DNA from: Virgibacillus indicus
GTDB lineage: Bacteria; Bacillota; Bacilli; Bacillales; Amphibacillaceae
Length of the DNA stretch: 64,000 nucleotides
Direction: 5' to 3'
NCBI RefSeq assembly: GCF_002266285.1
Contig: NZ_NPMS01000009.1
Location: 62,001 to 126,000 of the forward strand
How positions within the stretch are numbered: the first letter of the stretch is position 1; each line of letters begins with the position of its first letter. Shown here in pieces: positions 19,220 to 27,722 of the stretch. The notes beneath the pieces are model-generated. The model was not told the origin of the DNA. It saw only the letters and a program-made list of their open reading frames with translations, and made no database searches. Both the position numbers and the translations under genes were made by a program.

Positions 19220-19274
19220 GATTAGCTTCACATAATACATTTGATTGTGGGCCACCATTTGATTAATTCTTTAC

Positions 19275-19538
19275 TTATAAAACTTCCTTTATAAAAAGGA
19301 GAACATCGCCACGGACTACTTTGTCACCCACTTTCACAGATACTTTATCGACTATTCCGTTTGTCCCTGTCAGAATTTGCTTTACATTTCCCCGCTCTTC
19401 TCGAATCATTACTATCAATTCCTGTTCGAGAACTTTTCCGCCTGTTTCAACCCTGATACATACAACACTTCCTTTTACTGGGCTGGTAATAATTTGGCCA
19501 TTACCCCAGCGTTTTGGGAATACTTCATACTCCATCAT
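19275..19538 (-). CDS. Stand-alone biotinyl/lipoyl-like domain protein
   Basis: 87 residues that thread onto the flattened beta-barrel of biotinyl/lipoyl domains: VKGSVVCIRVETGGKVLEQE and then TNGIVDKVSVKVGDKVVRGDVLLFI. The hairpin that should carry the modified lysine (EAMKM in biotin carriers) reads IREERGNVKQ, so the usual target lysine is absent. It may be an unmodified structural domain or a remnant of a carboxylase carrier. The ATG at 19538 is about 9 nt from AAAGGGG; the first ATG at 19547 abuts that site. Confidence 0.7.
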   Translation of the reverse strand: MMEYEVFPKRWGNGQIITSPVKGSVVCIRVETGGKVLEQELIVMIREERGNVKQILTGTNGIVDKVSVKVGDKVVRGDVLLFIKEVL

Positions 19539-19547
19539 CAGATTCAT

Positions 19548-19971
19548 CCCCTTTATTTATAAAATATATTCCCATAGATTAGAATATTTTATCAATTATT
19601 AGTTTACCAATGTCTTAAAAATGTTAGGACATATAAACAAAAAATTATCTGGGTTAATGATTTCAAATTCTCTGGTGGGTTATTTCTGATCGGGTTTCTT
19701 CATCTGCATTCGCTGTGTAGAGTATTAGTTCAGTTTCTTAATATGTTTTTTCGGTAAGATTCAAAATTGTATGCTTTCCAGTAAAATTAACGATTATATT
19801 TTTTATGTTAACGATGAATGCTTTTCACTAAATAGAACGCTATTCATCTCCAGGTTTCTGATAATTCTTTATTTACTGTATATATATAATTATAAATGCT
19901 TAAATTAATCGAAACAATACGTATTTTAAATCAAATTAATCTGTTTTCGATATGAATGATGGTTAATAGGA
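19548..19971. other. AT-rich gap without recognised genes
   Basis: Very AT-rich DNA leading into a decayed LysR gene. I see no open frame with a ribosome binding site. Confidence 0.5.
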
Positions 19972-20114
19972 ATAGAACTACATCAATTACGACATTTTAT
20001 GGAGATGACCGAACGGGAATACGTTTCGGAGGCAGCAGTCAATTTGCATATGCCCAATCAACAATATGCAGCAGAATTGTCAACCTGGAGAACAAGCTTG
20101 GAGTCGATGCCTAA
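19972..20114 (+). pseudogene. Decayed LysR-type regulator, N-terminal HTH fragment
   Basis: Frame 1 reads ELHQLRHFMEMTEREYVSEA and AAVNLHM, then the match continues in another frame as AQSTICSRIVNLENKLGVDA before TAA. Together this is the classic LysR-type winged-helix N-terminus. One base is missing between LHM and AQS, the start codon position reads ATA, and the effector domain is absent. Confidence 0.8.
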
Positions 20115-20268
20115 TTTTATCAGGGAATTAAGTTTAAGTTTCTTCACAAACGTTTTGGATATTACTGCTCTTTATATTACATAAACATTACAAATAAAAT
20201 CTAAACATTTAATTTTACTGAATTTTTGATATAATTAGGACATAATTACTATTGTAGGGGGGTGGCAT

Positions 20269-20448
20269 ATGAATTCAGTCATGCTGTATAAAAAAATGTG
20301 TCATGAGTTCCAATACAAACTTAATAGAGAGCTTACTAACAATGAGCATGATTTCATAAAATGGATTGTGAATAAAAAGGTTGAAGAAGACAGTCAGGAA
20401 AATAATCACTCCCCTGTTAGAGCTTTAATTTGCTCTTCCACTTTTTAG
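20269..20448 (+). CDS. 59-residue small protein, unknown
   Basis: ATG at 20269 follows an unusually strong AGGGGGGTGG site. The product begins MNSVMLYKKMCHEFQYKLNR, continues ELTNNEHDFIKWIVNKK and is charged and helical. The placement next to a Spo0E-like gene suggests a small regulatory role, but I do not recognise the family. Confidence 0.6.
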   Translation: MNSVMLYKKMCHEFQYKLNRELTNNEHDFIKWIVNKKVEEDSQENNHSPVRALICSSTF

Positions 20449-20584
20449 TAATGATAATTTATTCAGCATCCTGGGTACTTATATAAATTGTCTATGTTTA
20501 TCATGTTTTGTCGAAAGCATTTACATTGAAACCTTTCTTCTATATATTGAATAGGTATTCAATAAAAGGCGGGGGCATTTAACA

Positions 20585-20752
20585 TTGTATTTAGGAAAAA
20601 ATTTAAAACATCACATAAGCACAAAGAGACAGGAAATGATTGATTTAGCATTCAAAAAAGGATTTACAGACAGAGAGACTGTTGAGTGCAGTCAAGAGCT
20701 GGACGATCTTTTAAATCTATATAATAAGGTAACATCAGAAAAAATCGCATAA
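20585..20752 (+). CDS. Spo0E-like aspartyl-phosphate phosphatase
   Basis: 55 residues containing the Spo0E signature KRQEMIDLAFKKGFTD followed by CSQELDDLLNLY (SQELD at 36-40). Spo0E-family proteins dephosphorylate Spo0A~P and delay sporulation. The length is short but usual for the family. Start is TTG at 20585, about 9 nt from GGCGGGGG. This gene is one of the best signs that the host forms spores. Confidence 0.85.
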   Translation: MYLGKNLKHHISTKRQEMIDLAFKKGFTDRETVECSQELDDLLNLYNKVTSEKIA

Positions 20753-20852
20753 AGATATATCAGATGAAATCGGTTATAACAACACTAGAATAGCTGTCAC
20801 CTCTGCTGTTACCGTTTCAAGTCAGCCGGGAAAAATAGATAACAAACGTAAG

Positions 20853-20879
20853 AAAGGGGCCCCATTTCGGGCCCCTTTT
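20853..20879. terminator. Bidirectional terminator
   Basis: AAAGGGGCCC, loop CATTTC, GGGCCCCTTTT. It can end the Gln-rich gene on the minus strand and anything read from the Spo0E side. Confidence 0.85.
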
Positions 20880-20883
20880 ATGC

Positions 20884-21174
20884 TTATTGAAAATTATTAT
20901 TCTGCTGTGAAGCTTGCGCTTGTTGTACTTGCTGAAGTGCTTGTTGTACTTGTTGTTGTGCCTGCTGTAATTGCTGATTTTGTTGAGCATTGCCACCGGC
21001 TTGTGCGTTTTGCAATCCTTGCTGAGCCTGTTGCAATTGCTGCTGTGCTTGTTGTATTTGTTGTGGATTGGCACTAGCCTGGGCTTGTTGCACCGCCTGC
21101 TGAGCTGCCTGTGCTTGTTGTAAAGCTTGCTGCAACTGTTGGCTTTGCTGTTGGTTCTGATTTTGATTTGCCAT
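20884..21174 (-). CDS. Gln/Ala-rich low-complexity coiled protein
   Basis: 96 residues from ATG 21174 (MANQNQNQQQSQQLQQALQQ), 7 nt after GGGAGGG. The chain is built from QQ-L/A-QQAQ units with two short Gly/Asn breaks (ANPQQ, AGGNAQQ), suggesting a long amphipathic coil. Composition recalls spore proteins (gamma-SASP also begin MAN and are Gln/Asn-rich), but the SASP repeat is not present. Probably spore-associated or structural; function unknown. A strong terminator follows. Confidence 0.7.
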   Translation of the reverse strand: MANQNQNQQQSQQLQQALQQAQAAQQAVQQAQASANPQQIQQAQQQLQQAQQGLQNAQAGGNAQQNQQLQQAQQQVQQALQQVQQAQASQQNNNFQ

Positions 21175-21272
21175 TATAAATCCCTCCCGATATTTTTTGA
21201 GAATCTCTGTATTTAGAGTTCCAATTATATGGGAAGTTATGTACAAATTTACAAATAAACTTACACGAAAAT

Positions 21273-21428
21273 TTATTTAAATACCTTGAATGATGAACAC
21301 GAATAAAATGATAGGGAATTCTTTGACTCCTGCATGATTTTTATACTAAGCATCATGTTTAACAATAGGCTCCTTGCGTCGCTATCACTCAAATCTTTAA
21401 TTGATTTATGTATTTCTTCCATCCCCAC
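21273..21428 (-). CDS. 51-residue small protein, unknown
   Basis: GTG at 21428, 7 nt after GAGGTG, opens a frame reading MGMEEIHKSIKDLSDSDARS then LLLNMMLSIKIMQESKNS. It looks helical and amphipathic. No family recognised. Confidence 0.45.
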   Translation of the reverse strand: MGMEEIHKSIKDLSDSDARSLLLNMMLSIKIMQESKNSLSFYSCSSFKVFK

Positions 21429-21543
21429 GGTTATTCACCTCATTATTTATTTCTTTTAAAATCTTTGTTATCTATAAATTTCTCGCTTGATTGAACTTCC
21501 TTCTTCCATTAAATAGTGCCAAATAGTCAAAGAAAAGAAATTC

Positions 21544-21969
21544 TCAATCATCATAAAACTCCATATGTGTTTTCTCTTGCTTATAGTAATCTAGCCTGTC
21601 TTGCATGGTACCAGTATGAAATTCGAATTTATGGCCATCTGGATCTGTAAAATAAATTGATTTCTTGTCTCTTTCATCTCTTGGGCGTCCAGATAGTATA
21701 TTAACATTTAACTTTTTTAGTCTCTCATACATTTTATCAAATTCTGTCTCTTCTATTGAAAAAGCTATATGTGTATAGGAGTATTCTATTTCGTTACGAG
21801 GAATATCTTTCTCCAAATTTAAGGCAAGCCATATTCCGTTTAAATCAAAATAAGCAGTTCTTCTTCCTTTCACTAACAATTTGGCATCAAATACATTTTC
21901 GTAAAATTCAACTGAATTCTCCAAATCTGAGACCGAGAATAAAAAATGATTCAGTCCTTTTATTGACAC
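21544..21969 (-). CDS. fosB: Metallothiol transferase FosB (fosfomycin resistance)
   Basis: 141 residues closely following Bacillus FosB, including [46 protein letters not shown] and the end [18 protein letters not shown]. Metal ligands correspond to His8, His67 and Glu116. FosB opens the fosfomycin epoxide with bacillithiol in the cytoplasm. Start is the GTG at 21969, 6 nt after GAGGTG, not the longer frame. In Bacillus the gene is often ECF-sigma controlled; no such promoter was identified here. Confidence 0.95.
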   Translation of the reverse strand: MSIKGLNHFLFSVSDLENSVEFYENVFDAKLLVKGRRTAYFDLNGIWLALNLEKDIPRNEIEYSYTHIAFSIEETEFDKMYERLKKLNVNILSGRPRDERDKKSIYFTDPDGHKFEFHTGTMQDRLDYYKQEKTHMEFYDD

Positions 21970-22198
21970 TTTTATCACCTCAAAAAAATACATTCATTCT
22001 GTTAACGTAACAGTTGAATAAGGAAATCTATTTCATAATATCAATATACTATCATTTAATATACATCGGAAATTAACACAGCCCCAATTTCTTTGTCAGA
22101 GATAAGAGACCGTTTACATAATAATGGTAGTATAGTAAATTAGTAATAGTTTGAAAATGTAAATGATTTAAATTAGTATTTATTTTAGAAATACATAA

Positions 22199-22648
22199 CA
22201 GGAGAAATTCTCACTCCCCACCGGCCGATACAGGCTCTTCGGTGAGATTTCAGGCAATATTTCCATCCACGATAAGGGCGGAAAGCTGATACAACATGAA
22301 GTCATTGGCTCACCTGGTGTAATAAGCATTACAGCTGATATACACGAAACGGATATCATCACAATTGATGGACTTGAAAATGCTGGTGCAGAAGCAATCC
22401 AGACTGAGCCCTCGACACAGTTGTCAGCAGGCATTTGGAGGGTGGGCTTGGATAATAAACCTGGGAAATACTCCATTAAAGGCAATGGCGGGTTTGGCCA
22501 TCTTCTAATTCTGGATCGTGACGGAAAATCAAAAATATATGAGGTAATCAGTGGTCAATTTGCTTCAACAGAAAGCGAGATCCAGCTTGAGGAAGGACAG
22601 ACCGTAAAAATTACTGGTATTTCAATGGTTAATTTTCAGTCTTCCTGA
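22199..22648 (+). pseudogene. 5'-truncated two-domain beta-rich protein
   Basis: An open frame of 149 codons runs from just after a TAA at 22196 to 22648 without a convincing start. It encodes two similar beta segments, FSLPTGRYRLFGEISGNISI... and LSAGIWRVGLDNKPGKYSIK..., each with the G-x-Y-x-(L/I)...G-x-(I/L) pattern of small Bacillus surface domains. The start and signal peptide are missing, so this is a 3' remnant. A start at TTG 22421 would give only the second domain. Confidence 0.6.
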
Positions 22649-22880
22649 AAGGTTGATAATTTAGTTTGGACAGGATGGACTTAAGTAGTTATATTTCCTT
22701 GATAAAGTGAAAGGAAAATCCATTTCGTCTTCAAAATAGATTTTCCTTTGCTTATTCAATTAAAAACCATATGCTGATGGGCTTTCTCCCTATTTTCTTA
22801 AAAAAATCATTTGCCTGGCTTATCAATTCAGTTTACTTAAAAAGTCTTGAGTTCCCTTTTATCCATCTTTCGCCTTGTGT

Positions 22881-23051
22881 TCAATCAGCATTTCCCGGAC
22901 CAAAAAATGATCTGAAAAGCATGTTTTTCTTCATTTTTCTATCTGTTACGTATTTAGTTTTAGTAACCATTCTATATTCATTGGCTTCGCTCATCAATTG
23001 TTTCATGCGATCGTTTACGATACCTTTATAAATGTCAAAATGAAAATGCAA
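22881..23051 (-). CDS. 56-residue small protein, unknown
   Basis: TTG at 23051, 6 nt after AAGGGAGGG, gives a charged product (HFHFDIYKGIVNDRMKQLMS, then EANEYRMV and a basic stretch). No family recognised; a real gene is plausible because of the ribosome binding site. Confidence 0.4.
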   Translation of the reverse strand: MHFHFDIYKGIVNDRMKQLMSEANEYRMVTKTKYVTDRKMKKNMLFRSFFGPGNAD

Positions 23052-23228
23052 TCCAATCCCTCCCTTAATGTTGTTTAAATTGTTTCTCATACAACCGGGA
23101 AGGCTTCTGGTCTTCGGCATTCGACGGACATTTCCTTTGCAAACCATCTCTGCTTTTGGAATATGCACCTTAGTCTGAATATGGTTTCCTGAACATGCTT
23201 GTTCCTCTTACTTTCCTGAGATTTCCTT

Positions 23229-23351
23229 TTATACAAAAATCACCTTTATTTGTGAAGTCATAATCATTCAGCCTCCTTTCACCAGAATCTATCGCGACAT
23301 ACCTATTAACGCATGAAACAAACCCTGCAAACAAGCGAAAGAATAATTATA
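23229..23351 (-). other. Decayed small-toxin-like unit, copy 1
   Basis: Minus strand: TATAAT (23351-23346), a leader of about 65 nt, GAAAGGAGG (23280-23272) and an ATG opening a 12-codon frame (MIMTSQIKVIFV) ending at 23229. The leader aligns with copy 2 at 23973-24096. The layout resembles type I toxin genes of Bacillales, but the frame is far too short to be intact. Confidence 0.5.
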
Positions 23352-23433
23352 ATTATTTTATACACACTTTGGGGGAGCTAGATGAATAGTCGTTCAAAAT
23401 AACAAAAGCGTGGTAAAAATCACCACGCTTCAT
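23342..23433 (+). other. Short plus-strand unit with a 6-codon ORF and terminator
   Basis: A perfect 16-bp palindrome (AATAATTATAATTATT, 23342-23357) gives a TATAAT on both strands. On the plus strand it is followed by GGGGGAGCTAG-ATG, a 6-codon frame (MNSRSK) and a strong terminator hairpin (AAGCGTGGT/ACCACGCTT, 23405-23430). Confidence 0.45.
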
Positions 23434-23478
23434 TATTTAAAATGGCTTTGGGAAGCCCTTTTGATATTCTGTTTTGGT

Positions 23479-23754
23479 TCATGATATGCTGCGGGTTTTA
23501 TAGATGATTTTACGAATACTATCGTTAGATAAATTATACATCTGCTCTAATTCTTCCAGAGACTTTCCTTCACTGTAAGCTTGAAAAATTGCCTTATTTC
23601 TCTGGGCAATTAACGCGCGGGAACCGTTTACCTCTCCCCATCCCGCTCGTTGATTTCCTTCCTTGGGAATATAAATCAGTTCGCCCTGGATATACTTCTG
23701 GATTTCTTTCAGCAATCTAGGGGGAAGAGCCTCTTTTCCATTTTTGTATTGCAC
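23479..23754 (-). CDS. CD3324-family helix-turn-helix protein
   Basis: 91 residues matching the CD3324 (Mor-activator-like) family: MQYKNGKEALPPRLLKEIQK and YIQGELIYIPK at the start, a GWGEVNGSR link, and a C-terminal HTH (SLEELEQMYNLSNDSIRKII). Predicted DNA-binding regulator; target unknown. Start GTG at 23754 behind AAGGAGGA. Confidence 0.82.
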   Translation of the reverse strand: MQYKNGKEALPPRLLKEIQKYIQGELIYIPKEGNQRAGWGEVNGSRALIAQRNKAIFQAYSEGKSLEELEQMYNLSNDSIRKIIYKTRSIS

Positions 23755-23933
23755 GATTTACGTCCTCCTTATTAAGGTGTACACGGATAAATTTTTTAAA
23801 CATATTCACATCGCTCACGATCAACATCTCCTTTCTTTAAAATTTTGATTTTGATCTTTCGTAATTACAGTTTAATTGATTTCTCAGAAAATGGAAAGAT
23901 GCCAATGTTCTGAAAACCATAGAAATATTAAAT

Positions 23934-24096
23934 GGAGCCGCATCATGCGGCCCCATACGCTTTGATTCCCGCTTATGCGGAAATCACCTCAAATTTTGTG
24001 ATCAATATAATCAGCCTCCTTTCGCAAGAGTCTGTCGGCCCGACACCCTTATTAACTCATAGTATTCCCCCACCTGCAAGTGAAAGTTTTATTATA
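23934..24096 (-). other. Decayed small-toxin-like unit, copy 2
   Basis: Minus strand: TATAAT (24096-24091), leader, GAAAGGAGG (24023-24015), TTG opening a 10-codon frame (MITKFEVISA, 24005-23973), then a hairpin GGGGCCGCA-TGA-TGCGGCTCC (23954-23934) with a T-rich tail. It is homologous to copy 1 across promoter, leader and ribosome binding site. Confidence 0.5.
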
Positions 24097-24207
24097 ATTA
24101 ATTTGCTCCAGGAAGCATGGGAACGTTTCTGATGCTTTCAGAACAAAGGCGCAGGTCATTCCTGTTACACCAAGTGTTGTGGTTTGTTTCTCTCATGATA
24201 ATCCCGT

Positions 24208-24519
24208 CTATTTAGAGAACTGTTTTAACACACTCATTAATTCTTCAATCGTTTCTTTGCCTTCCCCCTGTTTAATCGCATCACTTACACAATGGTTGAT
24301 ATGCCGTTCGGTAACAGCGAAGCCTACATTTTTTAAAGCAGATTGAATTGCACTGATTTGTACTAAAATCTCGACACAATATCGGTCTTCTTCCACCATT
24401 TTCTGTATCCCTCGAACCTGGCCTTCGATCCGTTTTAGGCGGTTAATTACTTTTTCTTTTTCATCCTTTGTTCTTGGTTTGCTTGGGTGGTCATGTAAGA
24501 ATTTATCCAAATGAATCAC
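24208..24519 (-). CDS. csoR: Copper-sensing repressor CsoR
   Basis: 103 residues of the DUF156/CsoR fold: RLKRIEGQVRGIQKMVEEDR followed by Cys48, His73 and Cys77, the Cu(I)-binding triad of CsoR. Cu(I) binding releases the protein from DNA. It lies downstream of copB on the same strand but has its own GTATAC-type box, so it is probably also autoregulated. Confidence 0.92.
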   Translation of the reverse strand: MIHLDKFLHDHPSKPRTKDEKEKVINRLKRIEGQVRGIQKMVEEDRYCVEILVQISAIQSALKNVGFAVTERHINHCVSDAIKQGEGKETIEELMSVLKQFSK

Positions 24520-24540
24520 TCCCTTTCCTTTTACACATTT

Positions 24541-24562
24541 ACTATACCCCCGTATGTATGAA
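24541..24562 (-). promoter_or_regulatory. CsoR-type operator upstream of csoR
   Basis: ACTATACCCCCGTATGTATG, 22 nt before the csoR start, shares ATACCCCCGTATG with the copB box at 26939. Confidence 0.7.
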
Positions 24563-24702
24563 TGCCGATAGTTAACCTTTATATTTTTTAGCGGACATAG
24601 TTGTCTAGTGATTATATTAACCTATTAATTGCTCTTTATCTATGCGTTTTAAAAATTTTCCGGGGGATAATCTAGTTAAAATCAACCCCCTAACCAAAAT
24701 AT

Positions 24703-26867
24703 TTATGCCTTTAATAACCTTGCATTAATCGCAACAATTATTGTACTTAAACTCATTAATACAGCACCTGCTGCAGGACTCAACACAATTCCAACTGGTG
24801 CCAGGACACCTGCAGCGAGCGGGATTGCAAATATATTGTATCCTGTTGCCCACCAAAGATTCTGCACCATTTTCCGATACGTTTTTTTAGATAAATCCAT
24901 CAAGGCTACAACGTCATTCGGGTTACTTTTAACCAGAACAACATCTGCGGTTTCCATGGCTACGTCAGTTCCTGCACCAATTGCAATACCTAAATCTGCT
25001 GTTGCAAGTGCAGGGGCATCATTGACTCCATCTCCTGTCATCGCGACCTTCCAGCCCTTTTCCTGAATTTTCTTCACTTGATTGGCTTTATCATCTGGTA
25101 AAACTTCAGCATATACTTCTTCTATCCCTAATTGCTTTGCAACCCAATTCGCTACTTTTTGATTGTCACCTGTTAGCATAATGGAATGGATTTCATTTTC
25201 CTTCAAGGCTGCAATTGCTTCTTTTGCTGTTTCACGAACCATATCTGCAAGTGCAATCATGCCAATCAGCTTGTCTTCAAGCAGGACAAATACAACAGTC
25301 TTTCCTTCTTCCGACATTTTATTAAATATGTTTTGATCATAGGTTAAATTATTGTTATCCACATAGCCCGGACTGACAACATTTACTTTTTCGCCATCTA
25401 CTTTCCCTTGAATGCCTTTACCCGTGATGGATTCGAAATCTGTTGCTTTTCCTAATTGAACGCTCTTGTCCTTTGTTGCCTTAACAATGCCTGTTGCAAT
25501 TGGGTGTTCTGAATTTTGTTCAATGCTAGCTGCCAGTTTTAGTATATCTTCTTCACGATACCCCTCACTAGGTATAATGTCTGTTACACCAAATTCCCCT
25601 TTCGTCAATGTTCCGGTTTTATCAAAAACAACCGCATTAAGATTACGTGCACCTTCAAAGTTTGCTCGATTACGGATCAACAACCCTTTTTTAGCGGAAA
25701 TTGCTGTAGAAACTGCTACAACCAGTGGGGCTGCCAGTCCTAAGGCATGTGGGCAGGTTATTACCATCACTGTTACCATGCGTTCGACTGCCACGTCGAA
25801 TGAATAGCCGATCAATAACCAAATGAACAGTGTTGCAAATCCAGCTGTTAAAGCAAGGTAAAACAACCATTTTGCCGCACGATTTGTTAAATCCTGTGTT
25901 TTGGATTTTGATTCCTGTGCTTCTTTAACCATTGTAATAACCTGTGATAAATACGAATCCTCACCAGTTTTTTCTACTTGAATCGTCAGTGACCCTTCTT
26001 TGTTAACGGAGCCACCGATTACTTCATCTCCATTGTTCTTTTCAACTGGAATAGATTCCCCTGTCAGCATTGATTCATCAATTGCTGATTTCCCATCAAT
26101 GATTGTTCCATCAACAGGAATCTTCTCACCTGGTTTTACGAGTACCCTATCATTGTGTTTCAGGTCCGACAATGGAACATCTTGAATTTGGTCATTGCCA
26201 TCCAATCGATGTGCTTCATTTGGCATGAGTTTTACAAGCTGCTCAAGTGCATTCGAAGCACCCATAACAGAACGCATTTCGATCCAATGGCCTAATAGCA
26301 TAATGTCAACAAGTGTTGCTAATTCCCAGAATAACTGATGTCCTTCCCATCCAAATACAACAAGCGTACTGTACCCATATGCAATGATGATGGCTAAAGC
26401 AATCAGCGTCATCATTCCGGGACTCTTTTCTTTTAACTCACTGATGCCTCCAGTTATAAATGGCCAGCCGCCATAGAAGAAGACAATTGTTGATAGCGCA
26501 AATAAAAGATACATGTCACCCGTAAGCGCCAATCCACACCGATGAACTCCTGAATCATTGGTGATAAAGCAAGTATCGGAATGGTAATAATTAAAGAAAT
26601 AAAGAAACGTTTCTTAAAATCACTTACCATGTCACCGTGGTCATGATGTCCATGTCCTTCGTGACCGCCATGATGGTGTTCGTGATTCTCATGACTTTCA
26701 TGATCATGGTCTTCATGTCCGCCATTATCATGATGACTTTCTTGAATATGTTTACTGTTATGATTGTGGTTGTGACTTTCATGATCATGGTGATCGTGGT
26801 TTTGATGGTCACGATTGTTGTGTTCACTATGATTATGCTTTTGTATTTCATTTCTACTTTTTTCCAT
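24703..26867 (-). pseudogene. copB: Copper-exporting P1B-type ATPase CopB, frameshifted
   Basis: The first frame (26867-26454) gives a His-rich N-terminus (dozens of HDH/HNH units) and first membrane segment to QEFIGVDW; the match resumes in another frame at [20 protein letters not shown] and runs to 24703. The second part holds the TGES actuator loop, the CPH membrane motif typical of CopB, DKTGTLT, SEHPIA and GDGVND. One G appears missing near 26531 (TTGGCGC where TTGGGCGC would restore frame). Intact protein would be about 720 residues and pump copper out of the cell. Either a real inactivation or a sequencing error. Confidence 0.88.
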
Positions 26868-26938
26868 TTATATCACTCCTCTAATGGTTGATTTTATTTT
26901 ATCCATTTTTCACAAAAGACCTTCATCTAATTCCACTG

Positions 26939-26963
26939 TACCATACAATACCCCCGTATGGTA
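26939..26963. promoter_or_regulatory. CsoR-type operator between copB and the YdhK gene
   Basis: TACCATAC-AATACCCCC-GTATGGTA is an interrupted palindrome with the GC-rich centre of CsoR boxes. It lies between divergent genes and could control both. Confidence 0.75.
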
Positions 26964-27057
26964 AATTTAAAACATTACTTTAATAAACTCTTGCTAATTA
27001 GTTTTCATATTTTTGGGGTACAGTATTAATGGAACAAATGAAGGAAGGAGTATTTAT

Positions 27058-27663
27058 ATGAGAATTACAAAGATACTAATAGCATTTGTTTCCCTAGTCT
27101 CTATATTCACATTGGCTGCATGTGCTGGAGGCAATGAGGAAACGAGTCCAGATGAGGGGGCAGAGACAGAGGTAGATTCAAATACTGACGAAAATAACGA
27201 TAAAGAATCTAACTCCCATGCTAATATGGATCACTCAAGTTCAGGTGAAGTTCCTGAAGATTTAGCTGATTCAGAGGATCCAGCTTATCCTGTTGGAAGC
27301 GAAGCTATGATAAATGCAAATCATATGAAAGGCATGGATGGGGCAGTTGCAACCATTGAAGGTGCTTATGACACAACTGTTTATGCTGTAACCTACACAC
27401 CGGCAACCGGCGGAGAAAAAGTGGAAAACCATAAATGGGTTATCCATGAAGAAATTGAGAATGCAAAAGAACAACCATATGAGCAAGGAGATGAGGTGGT
27501 TCTTGAAGCCAATCATATGGATGGTATGAAAGGAGCTGCAGCTGCAATTGACTCTGCAGAAGAAGCCACTGTCTATATGGTAAGCTATACAGATACAGAA
27601 ACTGGAGAAGAAGTTGAAAATCATAAATGGGTAACGGAGAGTGAATTAACTCCTGTTGAGTAA
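27058..27663 (+). CDS. YdhK/DUF1541 lipoprotein
   Basis: 201 residues. Signal peptide with lipobox LAAC (Cys22), an acidic/His spacer (HANMDHSSSGEVPEDLADSE), then two DUF1541 repeats of about 57 residues, each starting G-(S/D)-E-(A/V)-(M/V) and containing NHM(K/D)GM(D/K)GA and ENHKWV. Location opposite copB behind a shared CsoR box suggests extracellular metal (copper) handling, which is inference. ATG at 27058 follows AGGAAGGAG; the earlier in-frame start has no such site. Confidence 0.85.
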   Translation: MRITKILIAFVSLVSIFTLAACAGGNEETSPDEGAETEVDSNTDENNDKESNSHANMDHSSSGEVPEDLADSEDPAYPVGSEAMINANHMKGMDGAVATIEGAYDTTVYAVTYTPATGGEKVENHKWVIHEEIENAKEQPYEQGDEVVLEANHMDGMKGAAAAIDSAEEATVYMVSYTDTETGEEVENHKWVTESELTPVE

Positions 27664-27683
27664 AGATTTCTCTCCTTACCAAA

Positions 27684-27722
27684 GGGCTGACCTGCCAATC
27701 AGGACAGCCCACTTTATTTTTC
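27684..27722 (+). terminator. Terminator of the YdhK gene
   Basis: GGGCTG ... CAGCCC stem followed by ACTTTATTTTT. Confidence 0.65.

Noticed and set aside
20817..21077. Additional frames on both strands across the Gln-rich gene
   Set aside because: They arise from the CAA/CAG codon repeats; only the frame with the GGGAGGG site and matching terminator is credible.
26640..26850. Short repeats that could be read as a CRISPR-like array
   Set aside because: They are irregular CAT/GAT codon repeats of the His-rich domain, without constant repeat length or spacers.
26637..26891. Plus-strand frame of Met/Val/Ile residues opposite copB
   Set aside because: It is the reverse of the His/Asp-codon-rich region of copB (CAT/GAC repeats), with no ribosome binding site; composition explains the frame.
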